Part shown: positions 27,042 through 37,296 of the stretch, piece by piece | How the letters are laid out: the number at the start of each line of letters is the position of its first letter | Numbering within the stretch: the stretch's first letter is position 1 | NCBI RefSeq assembly: GCF_001882345.1 | Contig: NZ_MINL01000001.1 | Coordinates: 561,944-625,943 of the forward strand | DNA: 64,000 nucleotides | Reading direction: 5' to 3' | Origin: Halomonas sp. QHL1 | GTDB taxonomy: Bacteria; Pseudomonadota; Gammaproteobacteria; Pseudomonadales; Halomonadaceae | Notes under the pieces: generated by a model | The model's input: the letters and a program-made list of their open reading frames with translations, nothing else | Told to the model about the DNA's origin: nothing | The model's database searches: none | Program-made: the position numbers and the translations under genes

Positions 27042-28016
27042 ATGTCACACCCGTTTAGCTCTCTTTCGCCTGATTTAGTGATGTCTGCAGTTGAATCGCT
27101 GGATATTTGGCCTGCGGGCGAGCCTTTTGCGCTAAATAGCTATGAAAACCGTGTGCTGCTATTCCGTGATGACGATGGCAAAAACTGGATCGTTAAATTT
27201 TATCGGCCTGACCGCTGGTCAGATAGTGCGATTCAGGAGGAGCACGATTTTCTGCAGGAGCTGGTAGATCAACAGGTGCCGGTCGTTGCCCCTTGGCGTG
27301 ATAAGGCGGGTACGTCTTTGCACTATTTTAAAACCTTTCGGTTTACGCTGTTTCCCCACTGCCCCGGCCAGGCGCCGGAGCTGGATAACCCATCGCACCT
27401 GTTTGCCATGGGGGAGTTGCTGGGTCGGTTGCACCAGGTATCAGCTAAGAAAGCCTTTCAGCACCGCCCTCGTCTAGAAATGGCGGGCGGTATTCTGGAT
27501 GCTCAGCAGCGCGTGTTGGCCAGCGATTGGATGAGTCCTCATCAGCGACGGGCTTATGACCGTGTGATCGAAAAGGTGCACCAGCAGTTTATAAAACATA
27601 ATGTGCCCGCCAGTAGCATGATTCGCTGCCATGGCGACTGCCATTTAGGCAATGTGCTGGGGCGGGACGAGCAGTTTACGCTGGTCGATTTTGACGACTG
27701 CACCATGGCACCCGCCATGCAGGATATCTGGATGCTACTGCCGACCGATGACCCGCAGGGGTGGCGTTCGCAGTTAAGCGAAATTACCGAAGGGTATGAA
27801 GAGACGTGCCCATTTCCCACCGAGCAGATGTCACTTATCGAGCCGCTTAGAAGCTATCGGCTGATCAGGCACTCAGCGTGGCTGGTATCGCGTTGGGATG
27901 ATCCCGCTTTTCCTCGGGCGTTTCCCTGGCTGGCGGATAGCGGCTATTGGGATCAGCATATCCGCCAATTAGAGCAGCAGTGCCTTCAGTTAGAGAACCA
28001 ACGCTGGCTGGCGTAA
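27042..28016 (+). CDS. srkA: Stress response kinase A (SrkA/YihE)
   Basis: 324 residues, with CAGGAG before the ATG. It has the aminoglycoside-phosphotransferase-like kinase fold: the Lys in NWIVKFYRPDRW, the catalytic Asp in IRCHGDCHLGNVL and the metal-binding Asp in LVDFDDC. YihE-type features (SYENRVLLFRDDDG, WLVSRWDDPAFPRAFPW) identify the family. In Escherichia coli SrkA is a Ser/Thr kinase that counters MazF-associated cell death under stress. The length is usual and the active site complete. Confidence 0.92.
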   Translation: MSHPFSSLSPDLVMSAVESLDIWPAGEPFALNSYENRVLLFRDDDGKNWIVKFYRPDRWSDSAIQEEHDFLQELVDQQVPVVAPWRDKAGTSLHYFKTFRFTLFPHCPGQAPELDNPSHLFAMGELLGRLHQVSAKKAFQHRPRLEMAGGILDAQQRVLASDWMSPHQRRAYDRVIEKVHQQFIKHNVPASSMIRCHGDCHLGNVLGRDEQFTLVDFDDCTMAPAMQDIWMLLPTDDPQGWRSQLSEITEGYEETCPFPTEQMSLIEPLRSYRLIRHSAWLVSRWDDPAFPRAFPWLADSGYWDQHIRQLEQQCLQLENQRWLA

Positions 28017-28065
28017 TGAGCGTTACAGGTAACCACTGACTTTTTATAGCGATATTAGATCAAGC

Positions 28066-28626
28066 TCAATCAGGCACGGCTTCTTCGCGAGGCACCGGGT
28101 TGGCGATCCCTTCTCCGTCAGCTTGGCGACGCTGTTCGTTAAGCTCTGCAGAGGGATTATCCTGCTCGACAATCTCAACGGGTTGATCAAGCGTCAGAAG
28201 GAACGGCTGGCCAGGGGAGAGTGTGCACGGGGAGCCTTCGCAGGCGATGCCGTATTGGCTATCTTCGTCATATGCGCTGGCACTGAATTCGCCAGTAAAA
28301 ATATCGCTGTCAGCGTCGTGTGTTTCAATACAGGTCGCCTCTTGGGTGGTGACGCGAATGCGCTCGTCAACCAATTGCGCACTGCCTACAATGACGCAGT
28401 ATTCCGGTAAAGAGTGCGAGGCGCCAGCTGCTTGAGTAGGGTGCAGCAAAATATCGTTAAGGCGCGTTTGGTTTGACTCAAACGCCAGCTCTTCAACGAC
28501 TTCTACGCCGACGGTGGCTTCATTGGGCAGTGAAAGCGTGGCTTCTTCAGCAGTAGCCAATAGCGGCGTAGCAAAAAAGGGGACCGCAAGGGCGGTTAAC
28601 CAAAAAGGCGTTGGCTTAAATGACAT
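28066..28626 (-). CDS. Secreted protein of unknown function
   Basis: 186 residues with a signal peptide (about 1-26, ending ATA-EE). The mature part is acidic and has four Cys (YCVIVGS, ATCIETH, GIACEGSPCTLS) that could form two disulfides in the periplasm. The tail is Glu/Gln/Pro-rich and probably disordered. No family is recognised. It is convergent with srkA and stands alone. Confidence 0.62.
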   Translation of the reverse strand: MSFKPTPFWLTALAVPFFATPLLATAEEATLSLPNEATVGVEVVEELAFESNQTRLNDILLHPTQAAGASHSLPEYCVIVGSAQLVDERIRVTTQEATCIETHDADSDIFTGEFSASAYDEDSQYGIACEGSPCTLSPGQPFLLTLDQPVEIVEQDNPSAELNEQRRQADGEGIANPVPREEAVPD

Positions 28627-28979
28627 GGCGAGCTCTCAATGTTGGCGCCTGCGATAAAGGCAGTAAAATAAAACCAATCAATCATATCACAGGCCCCTGG
28701 GTTGCAAAGTGAACGACGCGGCGCTCTGACGCAGGTAAACGAGTCACAGGCAGGCTAGATGCGGTAAAATGCTCTTTTTGCTTAATGCTCGTTGTGCAGG
28801 CTTTTTTAAAAGTATACTTTTTGTACAATGTTTGTGGAGGAGCGGCGCTGTTTAACGTCGCTCCAAAAATGATGTTACTTTTTCATGCGCAAAAGGGGTG
28901 TGGACCTTGGTGACCGCCTGGACGCAATTGCGCATGGTTTTTGAGATGGTTTTTTAGATAGTTATTGATGAGGCTACAA
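28627..28979. other. Intergenic region upstream of folE
   Basis: About 353 bases, no coding frame. It holds a likely folE promoter area: TATACT at 28813-28818, or TACAAT at 28824-28829, the latter with only a poor -35. Downstream is a stem-loop (28839-28864). Confidence 0.5.
28839..28864 (+). promoter_or_regulatory. Stem-loop in the folE leader
   Basis: GGAGCGGCG-CTGTTTAA-CGTCGCTCC forms a 9-bp stem with one G·U pair and an 8-base loop, just after the -10 candidate TACAAT. It has no T-run, so it is not an intrinsic terminator. It would sit near the 5' end of the folE message, where it could affect stability or translation. Confidence 0.4.
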
Positions 28980-29531
28980 ATGTCCGATGATATCGCCGAG
29001 CACTACCGCCAGATAATCTCAGCACTTGGCGAAGACCCCAACCGTGAAGGGCTAAGAGATACGCCTAAACGTGCGGCTAAGGCCATGCAGTTTCTCAATG
29101 CGGGCTACACTCAGTCATTGGACGAGATAATTAATGGCGCGGTGTTTGAGTCGCAAACGGATGAGATGGTGCTGGTGAAAGACATTGAGCTCTACTCAAT
29201 GTGTGAGCACCATCTGCTGCCGTTTATCGGCAAGTGCCATATTGCCTATTTGCCCAATGGCAAGGTGTTAGGACTGTCCAAGTTTGCGCGGATCGTCGAT
29301 ATGTTTGCCCGTCGAATGCAGATTCAGGAAAACCTAACCCGCCAGATTGCCGAGGCAGTGCAGGACGTTACCCAAGCAAAGGGCGTTGCCGTGGTAATTG
29401 AAGCGCGACACCTCTGCATGATGATGCGTGGCGTGGAGAAACAAAACTCCAGCATGACATCGTCGGTAATGCTGGGTGGATTCCGTAAAAATCAAGCGAC
29501 TCGGCAAGAGTTTTTAATGCTCATTAGCTGA
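28980..29531 (+). CDS. folE: GTP cyclohydrolase I
   Basis: 183 residues from the ATG at 28980 (GAGG 6 nt upstream); two earlier in-frame starts at 28965/28968 are possible. It converts GTP to 7,8-dihydroneopterin triphosphate, the first step of folate (and queuosine) synthesis. Zinc ligands and active-site residues are present in [16 protein letters not shown] and [11 protein letters not shown], followed by [10 protein letters not shown]. The zinc-dependent FolE1 form is indicated by the Cys/His set. The monomer length is normal for the decameric enzyme. Confidence 0.95.
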   Translation: MSDDIAEHYRQIISALGEDPNREGLRDTPKRAAKAMQFLNAGYTQSLDEIINGAVFESQTDEMVLVKDIELYSMCEHHLLPFIGKCHIAYLPNGKVLGLSKFARIVDMFARRMQIQENLTRQIAEAVQDVTQAKGVAVVIEARHLCMMMRGVEKQNSSMTSSVMLGGFRKNQATRQEFLMLIS

Positions 29532-29651
29532 ATTTATCGGAGGTCATTGTTCGGTAAAGCACGCCGCAAATTTGGTTTAAAGGGGCGTTTCGTCTTAGCA
29601 TGAAGACGTTAATGAGCCTACAAGGCCATCATTTTTGGTCAGGAGCCTGTC

Positions 29652-31109
29652 ATGGAAGCGCTTAAAGAAACACAGCTGTATTGCCCCTTTGCCTATATTG
29701 ACGGCAGCTGGGTCGCGGCAGATAGCGGCGAGCAGATTACGGTATTAAACCCGGCAACCGGCGAAGCGATTGGCGATATTCCTCGCTTGGGTAAAGCCGA
29801 GACCGAGCGGGCGATTGATGCCGCGGATGCTGCGCTACCGGCCTGGCGGGCGCTAACTGCCCAAGAGCGCGCTGACTTGCTGCTGAAGTGGCACGACCTG
29901 ATGCTTGAGCACCAGCAAGATTTGGCCATGCTGATGACCTACGAGCAGGGCAAGCCACTAAAAGAGGCCGCGGGTGAAATTGCTTATGCGGCCAGTTTTT
30001 TACGCTGGTTTGCCGAAGAGGCACGGCGCGTTTATGGCGAAACGATTCCCGCGGCGAACGCCAATCAACGTATCGTCGTCACCAAGCAACCCGTCGGTGT
30101 TGTGGGTGCGATTACGCCCTGGAATTTCCCAGCGGCGATGATTACCCGTAAGGCCGGAGCGGCATTGGCCGCTGGCTGCACGATAGTGGTTAAGCCCGCT
30201 AGCCAAACGCCGTTCTCGGCTACGGCCTTGGCGCTATTGGCTGAACGGGCAGGTATCCCACGCGGTGTCTTTAACGTCGTGCCAGGTAGCGCTAGCGATA
30301 TTGCCCAAGCGATGACCCAATCGCCCAAAGTGCGCAAGATTACCTTCACCGGTTCCACCGAAGTAGGGCGCAAGCTGATGGCCCAGGCGGCGGAGCATAT
30401 CCAGAAAATCTCGCTAGAGTTAGGAGGCAATGCGCCCTTTATCGTCTTTGAGGATGCCGATTTAGACGCCGCCGTGGAAGGCGCCATGGCCGCTAAATTC
30501 CGCAACGCGGGTCAAACCTGCGTCTGCACTAATCGCTTCTTGGTGCAGTCCAGTGTGATTAACGCCTTTTGTGAAAAGCTAGCGGTCGCCATGAACAGCG
30601 AACTGCATGTGGGTGATGGCACCAAACCCAATATCAATATCGGCCCGTTAATCGATCATAACGCCGTTAAAAAAGTCAGCGAGCATGTTCAGGACGCCAT
30701 CGATAATGGTGCTGAGCTGCTGCTGGGCGGTCATCCGCATCCGCTGGGCGGCAATTTCTTCACGCCGACGCTGATCAGTTTTGCGACTGACAAGATGAAA
30801 GTGGCCCACGAAGAAACCTTTGGTCCACTAGCCGCTGTCTTCCCGTTTGACGATGAAGAGACTGCTATTGAGATGGCCAATGATACCCAGTATGGCTTGG
30901 CTTCCTATTTCTACTCCCGTGACCTTGCTCGCGTATGGCGTGTCGCCGAGGCGCTGGAGTACGGTATGGTGGGGATTAATACTGGCGCCATTTCCAACGC
31001 CGCTGCGCCGTTTGGGGGTGTGAAAGCCTCGGGCCTAGGCCGCGAAGGTGGTCATCAGGGCTTGGAAGAGTACTTGGAAACCAAGTATCTGTGTATTGAT
31101 CTTGGCTAG
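29652..31109 (+). CDS. gabD: NAD(P)-dependent succinate-semialdehyde dehydrogenase (GabD type)
   Basis: 485 residues with AGGAG before the ATG. Aldehyde dehydrogenase landmarks are in order: ITPWNFPAAMITRK, FTGSTEVGRKL, the general-base Glu in LELGGNAP, and the nucleophile Cys in GQTCVCTNR. The second Cys two residues later is typical of GabD and redox-regulated. The C-terminal PFGGVKASGLGREGG is also standard. It oxidises succinate semialdehyde to succinate. No gabT neighbour is present, so a related aldehyde is possible. Confidence 0.87.
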   Translation: MEALKETQLYCPFAYIDGSWVAADSGEQITVLNPATGEAIGDIPRLGKAETERAIDAADAALPAWRALTAQERADLLLKWHDLMLEHQQDLAMLMTYEQGKPLKEAAGEIAYAASFLRWFAEEARRVYGETIPAANANQRIVVTKQPVGVVGAITPWNFPAAMITRKAGAALAAGCTIVVKPASQTPFSATALALLAERAGIPRGVFNVVPGSASDIAQAMTQSPKVRKITFTGSTEVGRKLMAQAAEHIQKISLELGGNAPFIVFEDADLDAAVEGAMAAKFRNAGQTCVCTNRFLVQSSVINAFCEKLAVAMNSELHVGDGTKPNINIGPLIDHNAVKKVSEHVQDAIDNGAELLLGGHPHPLGGNFFTPTLISFATDKMKVAHEETFGPLAAVFPFDDEETAIEMANDTQYGLASYFYSRDLARVWRVAEALEYGMVGINTGAISNAAAPFGGVKASGLGREGGHQGLEEYLETKYLCIDLG

Positions 31110-31179
31110 AACTTGATACTGGCCAGACACTGGATATTGGTTAGCAATACGTTGGTTTAGTATTGATTGCTAATGTTAA

Positions 31180-31226
31180 AAAGCCCCTTAGGCATGCTCC
31201 TGTCAATAGAGCGCCTAAGGGGCTTT
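31180..31226. terminator. Bidirectional terminator between gabD and purH
   Basis: A 14-bp perfect outer stem (AAAGCCCCTTAGGC / GCCTAAGGGGCTTT) encloses a 4-bp inner stem (GCTC/GAGC). On the minus strand it is followed by TTTTT; on the plus strand by TTTGTGTTT. It serves the convergent gabD and purH genes. Confidence 0.9.
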
Positions 31227-31252
31227 GTGTTTCTAATCAGCTTATCGAGTGC

Positions 31253-32869
31253 TTAGTGGCGGAAGTGGCGCATACCGGTGAACACCATGGCAATGCCTGC
31301 TTCGTTGGCAGCGTCGATCACTTCCTGATCGCGCATGGAGCCACCGGGCTGAATAACCGCGGTAATACCTGCCGCTGCGGCAGCATCGATGCCATCGCGG
31401 AACGGGAAGAAGGCGTCGGACGCCATCACCGAGCCGGGAACCGAAAGACCTTCGTCAGAGGCTTTAATACCGGCGATTTTGGCGGAGTAAACCCGGCTCA
31501 TTTGGCCCGCGCCAACGCCCACTGTTTGGCCCTCTTTGGCGTACACAATGGCATTGGACTTAACGAACTTGGCTACCCGCCAGGCAAAGGCAAGGTCACG
31601 CAGCTCCTGCTCGCTGGGCGCGCGCTGGCTGACCACGGTCAAGTCATCGCGGGTGACCATTCCGTCATCACGCTCTTGTACCAACAAACCGCCGTTGACG
31701 CGCTTAAAGTCCAGTGCAGGCTTTTGCTCGCCGGGCCAGTGAGCGCTGACGTCCAGCAAGCGTACGTTTTGCTTATTCGCAACGATGGCGGCGGCTTCAT
31801 CGCTGACGCCCGGGGCAATAAGCACCTCGACAAACTGGCGGTCAATAATCGCCTGGGCAGTTTCCGCATCCAGCGGCGTATTGAAGGCGATAATGCCGCC
31901 AAACGCGCTGGTGGGGTCGGTAGCAAAGGCTTTGTCGTAAGCAGCTAGAGCGGTGGCGCCAATGGCAACGCCGCAGGGATTGGCGTGCTTAACGATCACA
32001 CAGGCCGTCTCTTCAAAGGCCTTAACGCACTCAAAGGCGGCGTCGGTATCGGCCACATTGTTGTACGAGAGGGGTTTGCCCTGGAGCATTTTTGCCCTGG
32101 CAACGCTGGGTTCGCTTGCCAGGGAGTCAACGTAAAAGGCTGCCTGCTGGTGTGGGTTTTCGCCGTAACGCATGTCCTGCTTTTTATCGAGCTGCAGGTT
32201 AAAGGTGCGTGGAAACGCTTCATCAGCGGCATTGACCTTACGGCCTAGGTAGTCGGCAATCGCACCGTCGTAGCCAGCGGTATGCTCAAACGCTTTAACC
32301 GCTAAATCAAAGCGTGTGGCGCTACTGACCTGGCCATCTTGAGCGGCCAGCTCGCCCAGCACCCGTGCGTAGTCACTGCTATTGACCACGATGGTGGTGT
32401 AAGCATGGTTTTTGGCGCAGGCGCGAACCATGGTGGGGCCGCCGATATCGATATTTTCGATGGCATCTTCTAGCGTGCAGTCAGGCTTGGCGACAGTGGC
32501 GGCGAAGGGGTAGAGATTGACCACCACCATATCAATGGGAGTGATATCGTTCTCAGCCATGATCGCATCATCCTGGCCGCGACGGGCCAAAATGCCACCG
32601 TGAATTTTCGGATGCAGCGTTTTAACGCGGCCATCCATAATTTCGGGGAAGCCTGTGTGCTCAGACACTTCTTTCACGGCAATGGCATTTTCTTGCAGCA
32701 GGCGGAAGGTCCCACCAGTAGAGAGGAGTTCAACGCCGTGTTCAGTGAGGCCGCGGGCAAATTCCACAATACCAGTTTTATCAGAAACGCTCAGAAGGGC
32801 GCGGCGGACGGGGGCAGCGTTGCTGTTAGTCAGGGAAGGATTATCAGCCATGATAGAGTTATCAGCCAT
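31253..32869 (-). CDS. purH: Bifunctional AICAR transformylase/IMP cyclohydrolase
   Basis: 538 residues, catalysing the last two steps of IMP synthesis. The N-terminal IMP cyclohydrolase domain ([34 protein letters not shown]) is followed by the transformylase domain with KHANPCGVA and the [22 protein letters not shown] region. The start is doubled: MADNSI then MADN, encoded by two similar ATGGCTGATAA stretches. Either ATG (32869 or 32851) could be used. It lies 49 bp downstream of fis in the dusB-fis-purH order common in this group. Confidence 0.96.
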   Translation of the reverse strand: MADNSIMADNPSLTNSNAAPVRRALLSVSDKTGIVEFARGLTEHGVELLSTGGTFRLLQENAIAVKEVSEHTGFPEIMDGRVKTLHPKIHGGILARRGQDDAIMAENDITPIDMVVVNLYPFAATVAKPDCTLEDAIENIDIGGPTMVRACAKNHAYTTIVVNSSDYARVLGELAAQDGQVSSATRFDLAVKAFEHTAGYDGAIADYLGRKVNAADEAFPRTFNLQLDKKQDMRYGENPHQQAAFYVDSLASEPSVARAKMLQGKPLSYNNVADTDAAFECVKAFEETACVIVKHANPCGVAIGATALAAYDKAFATDPTSAFGGIIAFNTPLDAETAQAIIDRQFVEVLIAPGVSDEAAAIVANKQNVRLLDVSAHWPGEQKPALDFKRVNGGLLVQERDDGMVTRDDLTVVSQRAPSEQELRDLAFAWRVAKFVKSNAIVYAKEGQTVGVGAGQMSRVYSAKIAGIKASDEGLSVPGSVMASDAFFPFRDGIDAAAAAGITAVIQPGGSMRDQEVIDAANEAGIAMVFTGMRHFRH

Positions 32870-32918
32870 TAGAGTGCTCGTGTGCAGAGACGAGAATTAA
32901 AAACAACAACGCCCCAGG

Positions 32919-33287
32919 TTATGGGGCGTCACCTTCGATAAGTCCGTATAACTTGAGTTTTTTGCGCAGGGTGCCACGGTTTAACCCTAGCGCATCAGCC
33001 GCCCGGGTCTGATTGCCGTCGGTGTGCTCCAAGACGCAGGCAAGTAAAGGCGCTTCTACTTCGGCCATCACCATGGCGTATAGATCTGTAGCCTGACTGC
33101 CGTCTAAATGCTCAAAATAGCGGCGTATGGCTGTTTCCACTGCCTCCCGAAGCGGCTGCGGCGGTGAGTTAGCCGCAGGATCCGCTAGCGTGCCCGCTAA
33201 ATGAGAGTAGCTATCGCTAGAGCCGACATCGCTGGAATAGCTATCGCTTGCGTATGTGTCGCTAGAGAGAAGATCGCGTTCGGTCAT
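32919..33287 (-). CDS. fis: Fis-family DNA-binding protein with extended N-terminus
   Basis: 122 residues from the ATG at 33287, which overlaps the dusB stop codon (ATGA). The C-terminal 80 residues are canonical Fis: [32 protein letters not shown] and the helix-turn-helix [21 protein letters not shown]. The first 40 residues are unusual, with repeated Ser-Asp-Tyr units ([13 protein letters not shown] and on). Fis bends DNA and regulates rRNA genes and recombination. The dusB-fis operon is conserved in gammaproteobacteria. Confidence 0.93.
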   Translation of the reverse strand: MTERDLLSSDTYASDSYSSDVGSSDSYSHLAGTLADPAANSPPQPLREAVETAIRRYFEHLDGSQATDLYAMVMAEVEAPLLACVLEHTDGNQTRAADALGLNRGTLRKKLKLYGLIEGDAP

Positions 33288-34321
33288 GCAGCATGGCTTC
33301 CTTTGGCTAGCAAACGCGAGGCGGCGCCGGGGGCCATCGCGTCGTTGATCCAATCAAATTGCGTTTCAGGTGACGCTAACGCATTGAACTGCTGCTTAAG
33401 CGCGCGCTGTTGAGGCGGCGTAAAGCGTTGGTCATCGCTGAGGTACCAGCCCACATGTTTGCGCGCGATACGTACGCCCATGGTGGTGCCATAAAACTCA
33501 TGCAGCGCTTCAACGTGCCCGTGAAGCACCTGATGGCGTTCCGCAAGACTTGGCAGTGCCATCCGCTCTCCATGCTGGAGGTAGTGGCTGATCTGTTGAA
33601 AGATCCATGGGTTGCCCTGCGCAGCACGGCCCACCATCACGGCATCAGCGCCGGTATAAGCGAGTACCTCGGCGGCTTTTTCCGGGCTTGTTATGTCGCC
33701 GTTGGCAATCACTGGTATCGCTAGGTGAGATTTGATCTCAGCAATCGTGTCGTACTCTGCCTGACCAGTATAGCGCTGCTGGCGATGACGGCCATGTATC
33801 GCTAACGATTGAATGCCGGCTGACTCGGCGAGCCGGGCAATGCGCAGGGCGTTGTTGGAATCGGCACACCAGCCCGTGCGGATTTTTAGCGTTACGGGTA
33901 TATCTACCGCTGCCACTACCGCATCGAGAATTTCGGCCACCAAGGCTTCATCACGAAGGAGCGCCGACCCTGCCGCTTTGTTACAGACTTTTTTAGCCGG
34001 ACAGCCCATATTGATATCGATAATCTGGGCGCCCAGCTCGGCATTCAAGCGCGCCGCTTGGGCGAGCATTTCAGCGTCGCCTCCGGCAATTTGCACCACC
34101 CGCGGGTCGGGTTCACCACGGTGATCCATACGCAGCTGCGATTTGCGAGTATGCCACAGACTAGGGTCTGAAGTGACCATTTCGCCCACAACCCAACCTG
34201 CCCCAAGCCGCCGACATAGCTGGCGAAAGGGGCGGTCAGTGACGCCAGCCATGGGTGCCAGCATTACGCGATTAGGTAATGCAAACGGGCCAATGCTGGC
34301 AGGTAGTGTGGTTGACGTCAT
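33284..34321 (-). CDS. dusB: tRNA-dihydrouridine synthase B
   Basis: 345 residues from the ATG at 34321; a TTG at 34381 would add 20. FMN-dependent reduction of uridines in the tRNA D-loop. TIM-barrel motifs are intact: [34 protein letters not shown] with the catalytic Cys, [25 protein letters not shown] and [12 protein letters not shown]. The gene is translationally coupled to fis. The ribosome site of the chosen start is weak. Confidence 0.95.
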   Translation of the reverse strand: MTSTTLPASIGPFALPNRVMLAPMAGVTDRPFRQLCRRLGAGWVVGEMVTSDPSLWHTRKSQLRMDHRGEPDPRVVQIAGGDAEMLAQAARLNAELGAQIIDINMGCPAKKVCNKAAGSALLRDEALVAEILDAVVAAVDIPVTLKIRTGWCADSNNALRIARLAESAGIQSLAIHGRHRQQRYTGQAEYDTIAEIKSHLAIPVIANGDITSPEKAAEVLAYTGADAVMVGRAAQGNPWIFQQISHYLQHGERMALPSLAERHQVLHGHVEALHEFYGTTMGVRIARKHVGWYLSDDQRFTPPQQRALKQQFNALASPETQFDWINDAMAPGAASRLLAKGSHAA

Positions 34322-34432
34322 GGCAGCGGACTTTGTTGGTTCTAAGCTGTGAGCAGGGCTAACGGCGAGTAGGCGTTTCAAGGGGGCGTATGATACGCCT
34401 ACTCGGTGATGGGGTGAAGGCCAATTGCCGCT

Positions 34433-35347
34433 TTAACGCGGACGCACGCCACTAAGCCGCACCCAGCCTTCGCGAATCACCGGCTCATCCATAGCGAGCC
34501 CCTGGGCCACATAGGCCTCGTAAACATCATCGGCCTGGTTTGCCAAAATCCCTGATAGCGCAATGCGACCGCCAGAAGCCACGTGGCCGGCAATCATTGG
34601 CGCTAGTTCAATCAGCGGGCCCGCTAAAATATTCGCGGTCACGATAGGGTAGACGCCGCCATCGCTTAACTGCTCAGGGTAGTAGAGGTTTAAATCCGAC
34701 TCGGCAATACCGTTGCGCTCGGCATTATCGCGGCTGGCCTGCAGCGCCTGGGGGTCAATATCGGTGGCGTCGGCGTGACTAGCGCCTAGCTTGAGCGCGG
34801 CGATAGCGAGAATACCCGAGCCGCAGCCCACATCAAGTACGGTTTGCTGGGCTAAGTGACCGGCTACGGCCAGCTCATCCAGCCACTCAAGGCAGAGTGC
34901 TGTGGTCGGGTGCGTACCGGTACCAAAGGCAAGACCGGGGTCGAGAATCAGGTTTACGGCGTCGGCTTGAGGTGGCTCGTGCCAGCTAGGCACAATCCAG
35001 AGGCGTTGGCCCATACGCAGCGGCGTGAAGTCATCCATCCACTCTCGCTCCCAATCCCGGTCGGCGAGCAGTTCATACTCTATGGTGGGACAGGGCTCGC
35101 CAGGCATCTGTTCAGACCAAGCGGCCTCAATACGCTCCAGCATGCTCTCGACGCCCTCCAGGTCATCGTACAGGCCGGTGAGAATGGTATCTTCCCACAG
35201 CGGTGTGGTGCCACGCTCGGGCTCAAATACCGGGTCATCGTGGGCGTCCTGAAGGCCAATGGCCGTCGCACCTTCGTCAAGCAGCAGTTCTTCGAGGAAC
35301 TCTGCCTGTTCGGGAGCGACGTGGGCTTTGAGTTGAAGCCAGGGCAT
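34433..35347 (-). CDS. prmA: Ribosomal protein L11 methyltransferase
   Basis: 304 residues with GGAG before the ATG. An N-terminal L11-recognition domain (MPWLQLKAHV, LEELLLDEGATAIGLQD) precedes a Rossmann methyltransferase domain. That domain has FGTGTHPTT, the SAM loop VLDVGCGSGILAIAA, TDIDPQALQASRDN and VTANILAGPLIEL. The enzyme trimethylates several positions of L11. It is separated from accC by a terminator-like hairpin, so it probably has its own promoter or depends on readthrough. Confidence 0.95.
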   Translation of the reverse strand: MPWLQLKAHVAPEQAEFLEELLLDEGATAIGLQDAHDDPVFEPERGTTPLWEDTILTGLYDDLEGVESMLERIEAAWSEQMPGEPCPTIEYELLADRDWEREWMDDFTPLRMGQRLWIVPSWHEPPQADAVNLILDPGLAFGTGTHPTTALCLEWLDELAVAGHLAQQTVLDVGCGSGILAIAALKLGASHADATDIDPQALQASRDNAERNGIAESDLNLYYPEQLSDGGVYPIVTANILAGPLIELAPMIAGHVASGGRIALSGILANQADDVYEAYVAQGLAMDEPVIREGWVRLSGVRPR

Positions 35348-35390
35348 GGAGAGTCTCCGCAGGGCGAATTAAAGGCAAATACAGTAAAGA

Positions 35391-35420
35391 CAAAAACGGG
35401 GTGGACATGGCCACCCCGTT
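35391..35420 (-). terminator. Terminator or attenuator downstream of accC
   Basis: A 10-bp perfect stem (AACGGGGTGG / CCACCCCGTT) with a 6-base loop is followed on the minus strand by TTTTTG. It lies between accC and prmA, so it should end the accBC transcript at least partly. Confidence 0.75.
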
Positions 35421-35447
35421 GGGCATCAAGCATAGCGCTGGAAGACG

Positions 35448-36788
35448 TTAACTGCTGAGTTTCTTTTCCAGGTAGTGAATGTTGACACCGCCTTGACGGA
35501 AATAGCTGTCGCGAACCAAATCCTTTTGCAGATCGATATTGGTTTTAATGCCTTCCACCAACAGCTCGTCGAGGGCATTGCGCATCCGCGTCAGGGCTAT
35601 TTCACGATCCGCGCCCCAAGTGATCAGCTTGCCGATCAGGGAGTCATAGTGCGGAGGCACGGTGTAGCCGGTATAGAGGTGAGAGTCCATGCGAACGCCC
35701 AAACCACCTGGTGCGTGAAACAGCGTTACCTTGCCGGGCGAAGGCATAAAGGTGCGCGAGTCTTCGGCATTAATCCGGCACTCAAAAGAGTGACCGTTGA
35801 GCTGCACATCTTCCTGGCGAATCGACAGCGGCAGACCCGAGGCAATACGTAGCTGCTCTTTGACGATATCCACACCGGTGACCATTTCGGTGACCGGGTG
35901 TTCAACCTGAACGCGGGTATTCATCTCGATGAAGAAGTATTCACCGTCTTCGTACAAGAACTCAAAGGTGCCCGCACCACGGTAGTTGATCTTGATACAT
36001 GCCTGGCGGCAAGCTTCAAGTACTTGAGCGCGGGCATCTGGGTCGAGGCCTGGTGCCGGAGCTTCTTCAAGCACCTTTTGGTGGCGACGTTGCAGCGAGC
36101 AGTCGCGGTCATAGAGATGAATCGCGTTACCCTGACCGTCGGCTAGCACCTGTACTTCGACGTGGCGCGGCTTCTCAAGGAATTTTTCCATGTAGACCGT
36201 GCCATCACCAAAGGCGGCGTGGGCTTCAGTGCGGGTAACGTTAATCGCTGAAAGCAGATGGCCTTCAGTATGCACCACGCGCATGCCGCGACCACCGCCG
36301 CCAGAGGCCGCTTTGATGATCACTGGATAGCCAATGCGACGCGCGGTGGCGAGATTAGTTGCGTCATCGTCACCCAAGGGGCCGTCTGAGCCTGGCACCG
36401 TGGGAACGCCCGCTTCCTTCATCGACTGGATGGCGCTTACTTTGTCGCCCATCAGGCGAATCGTCTCGGCGCGGGGGCCAATAAAGGTAAAACCCGAGCG
36501 CTCAACCTGTTCGGCAAAGTTGGCATTTTCAGACAAAAAGCCGTAGCCAGGGTGAATAGCGGTTGAGTCGGTGACTTCAGCTGCACTAATCAGGGCCGGA
36601 ATATTTAAATAAGACTGCGCTGACGAAGCTGGGCCAATACACACGGCTTCATCCGCCAGGCGAACGTGCATCAGTTCACGATCAGCTTTGGAGTGTACCG
36701 CTACGGTTTTAATGCCCAGTTCTTTACAGGCCCGCAGGATACGGAGGGCAATCTCGCCGCGGTTGGCGATAAGTACCTTGTCCAGCAT
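35448..36788 (-). CDS. accC: Acetyl-CoA carboxylase, biotin carboxylase subunit
   Basis: 446 residues from the ATG at 36788 ([16 protein letters not shown], the usual start); a GTG four codons upstream is less likely. The ATP-grasp landmarks are present: the Gly-rich loop [12 protein letters not shown], the [16 protein letters not shown] and [15 protein letters not shown] segments, and [20 protein letters not shown] with metal ligands. It carboxylates biotin on AccB using bicarbonate and ATP. It follows accB by about 30 bp in an operon. Confidence 0.97.
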   Translation of the reverse strand: MLDKVLIANRGEIALRILRACKELGIKTVAVHSKADRELMHVRLADEAVCIGPASSAQSYLNIPALISAAEVTDSTAIHPGYGFLSENANFAEQVERSGFTFIGPRAETIRLMGDKVSAIQSMKEAGVPTVPGSDGPLGDDDATNLATARRIGYPVIIKAASGGGGRGMRVVHTEGHLLSAINVTRTEAHAAFGDGTVYMEKFLEKPRHVEVQVLADGQGNAIHLYDRDCSLQRRHQKVLEEAPAPGLDPDARAQVLEACRQACIKINYRGAGTFEFLYEDGEYFFIEMNTRVQVEHPVTEMVTGVDIVKEQLRIASGLPLSIRQEDVQLNGHSFECRINAEDSRTFMPSPGKVTLFHAPGGLGVRMDSHLYTGYTVPPHYDSLIGKLITWGADREIALTRMRNALDELLVEGIKTNIDLQKDLVRDSYFRQGGVNIHYLEKKLSS

Positions 36789-36819
36789 GGGAGAGTCCAC
36801 CCGTGTTGAAAATGAAAGA

Positions 36820-37296
36820 TTAAGCGATAACGATCATAGGTTGATCGAATTCTACTGGCTCGCCATCTTCCACCAGGATGGCTTCCACTACACCGTCACG
36901 GTCAGCTTCAATCTGGTTCATCATTTTCATGGCTTCAATGATGCATATGGTGTCGCCTTGCTTGACGCTATCGCCGACTTCTACAAACGACTTGGCGCCC
37001 GGTGCAGGGCTGCGGTAGAAGGTGCCTACCATGGGAGAGTTGACCGCTTCGCCACGGTAGCTTGTACCCTGGGGCTCTGCTTCTGCAGCCGGTGCTGACG
37101 CGGGAGCGCCCGCTGCCGGGGCGGCTGGCGCATAGCCAGGATGCTGCGCGTATTGCGGCATCGGCTGTGGCTGCCACGAGGCACCATTGGGGTGGCGGCT
37201 GATACGAACTGACTCTTCGCCTTCCTGAATTTCGATCTCGCTAATATTGGACTCTTCGAGCAGTTCAATCAGTTTCTTAACTTTGCGGATATCCAT
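36820..37296 (-). CDS. accB: Acetyl-CoA carboxylase biotin carboxyl carrier protein
   Basis: 158 residues. An N-terminal helix ([17 protein letters not shown]) is followed by a Pro/Ala-rich flexible linker (about 45-80), then the biotinyl domain with the lysine in [12 protein letters not shown]. The thumb loop [13 protein letters not shown] is typical. It carries carboxybiotin between AccC and the AccAD transferase for malonyl-CoA synthesis. First gene of accBC. Confidence 0.97.
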   Translation of the reverse strand: MDIRKVKKLIELLEESNISEIEIQEGEESVRISRHPNGASWQPQPMPQYAQHPGYAPAAPAAGAPASAPAAEAEPQGTSYRGEAVNSPMVGTFYRSPAPGAKSFVEVGDSVKQGDTICIIEAMKMMNQIEADRDGVVEAILVEDGEPVEFDQPMIVIA

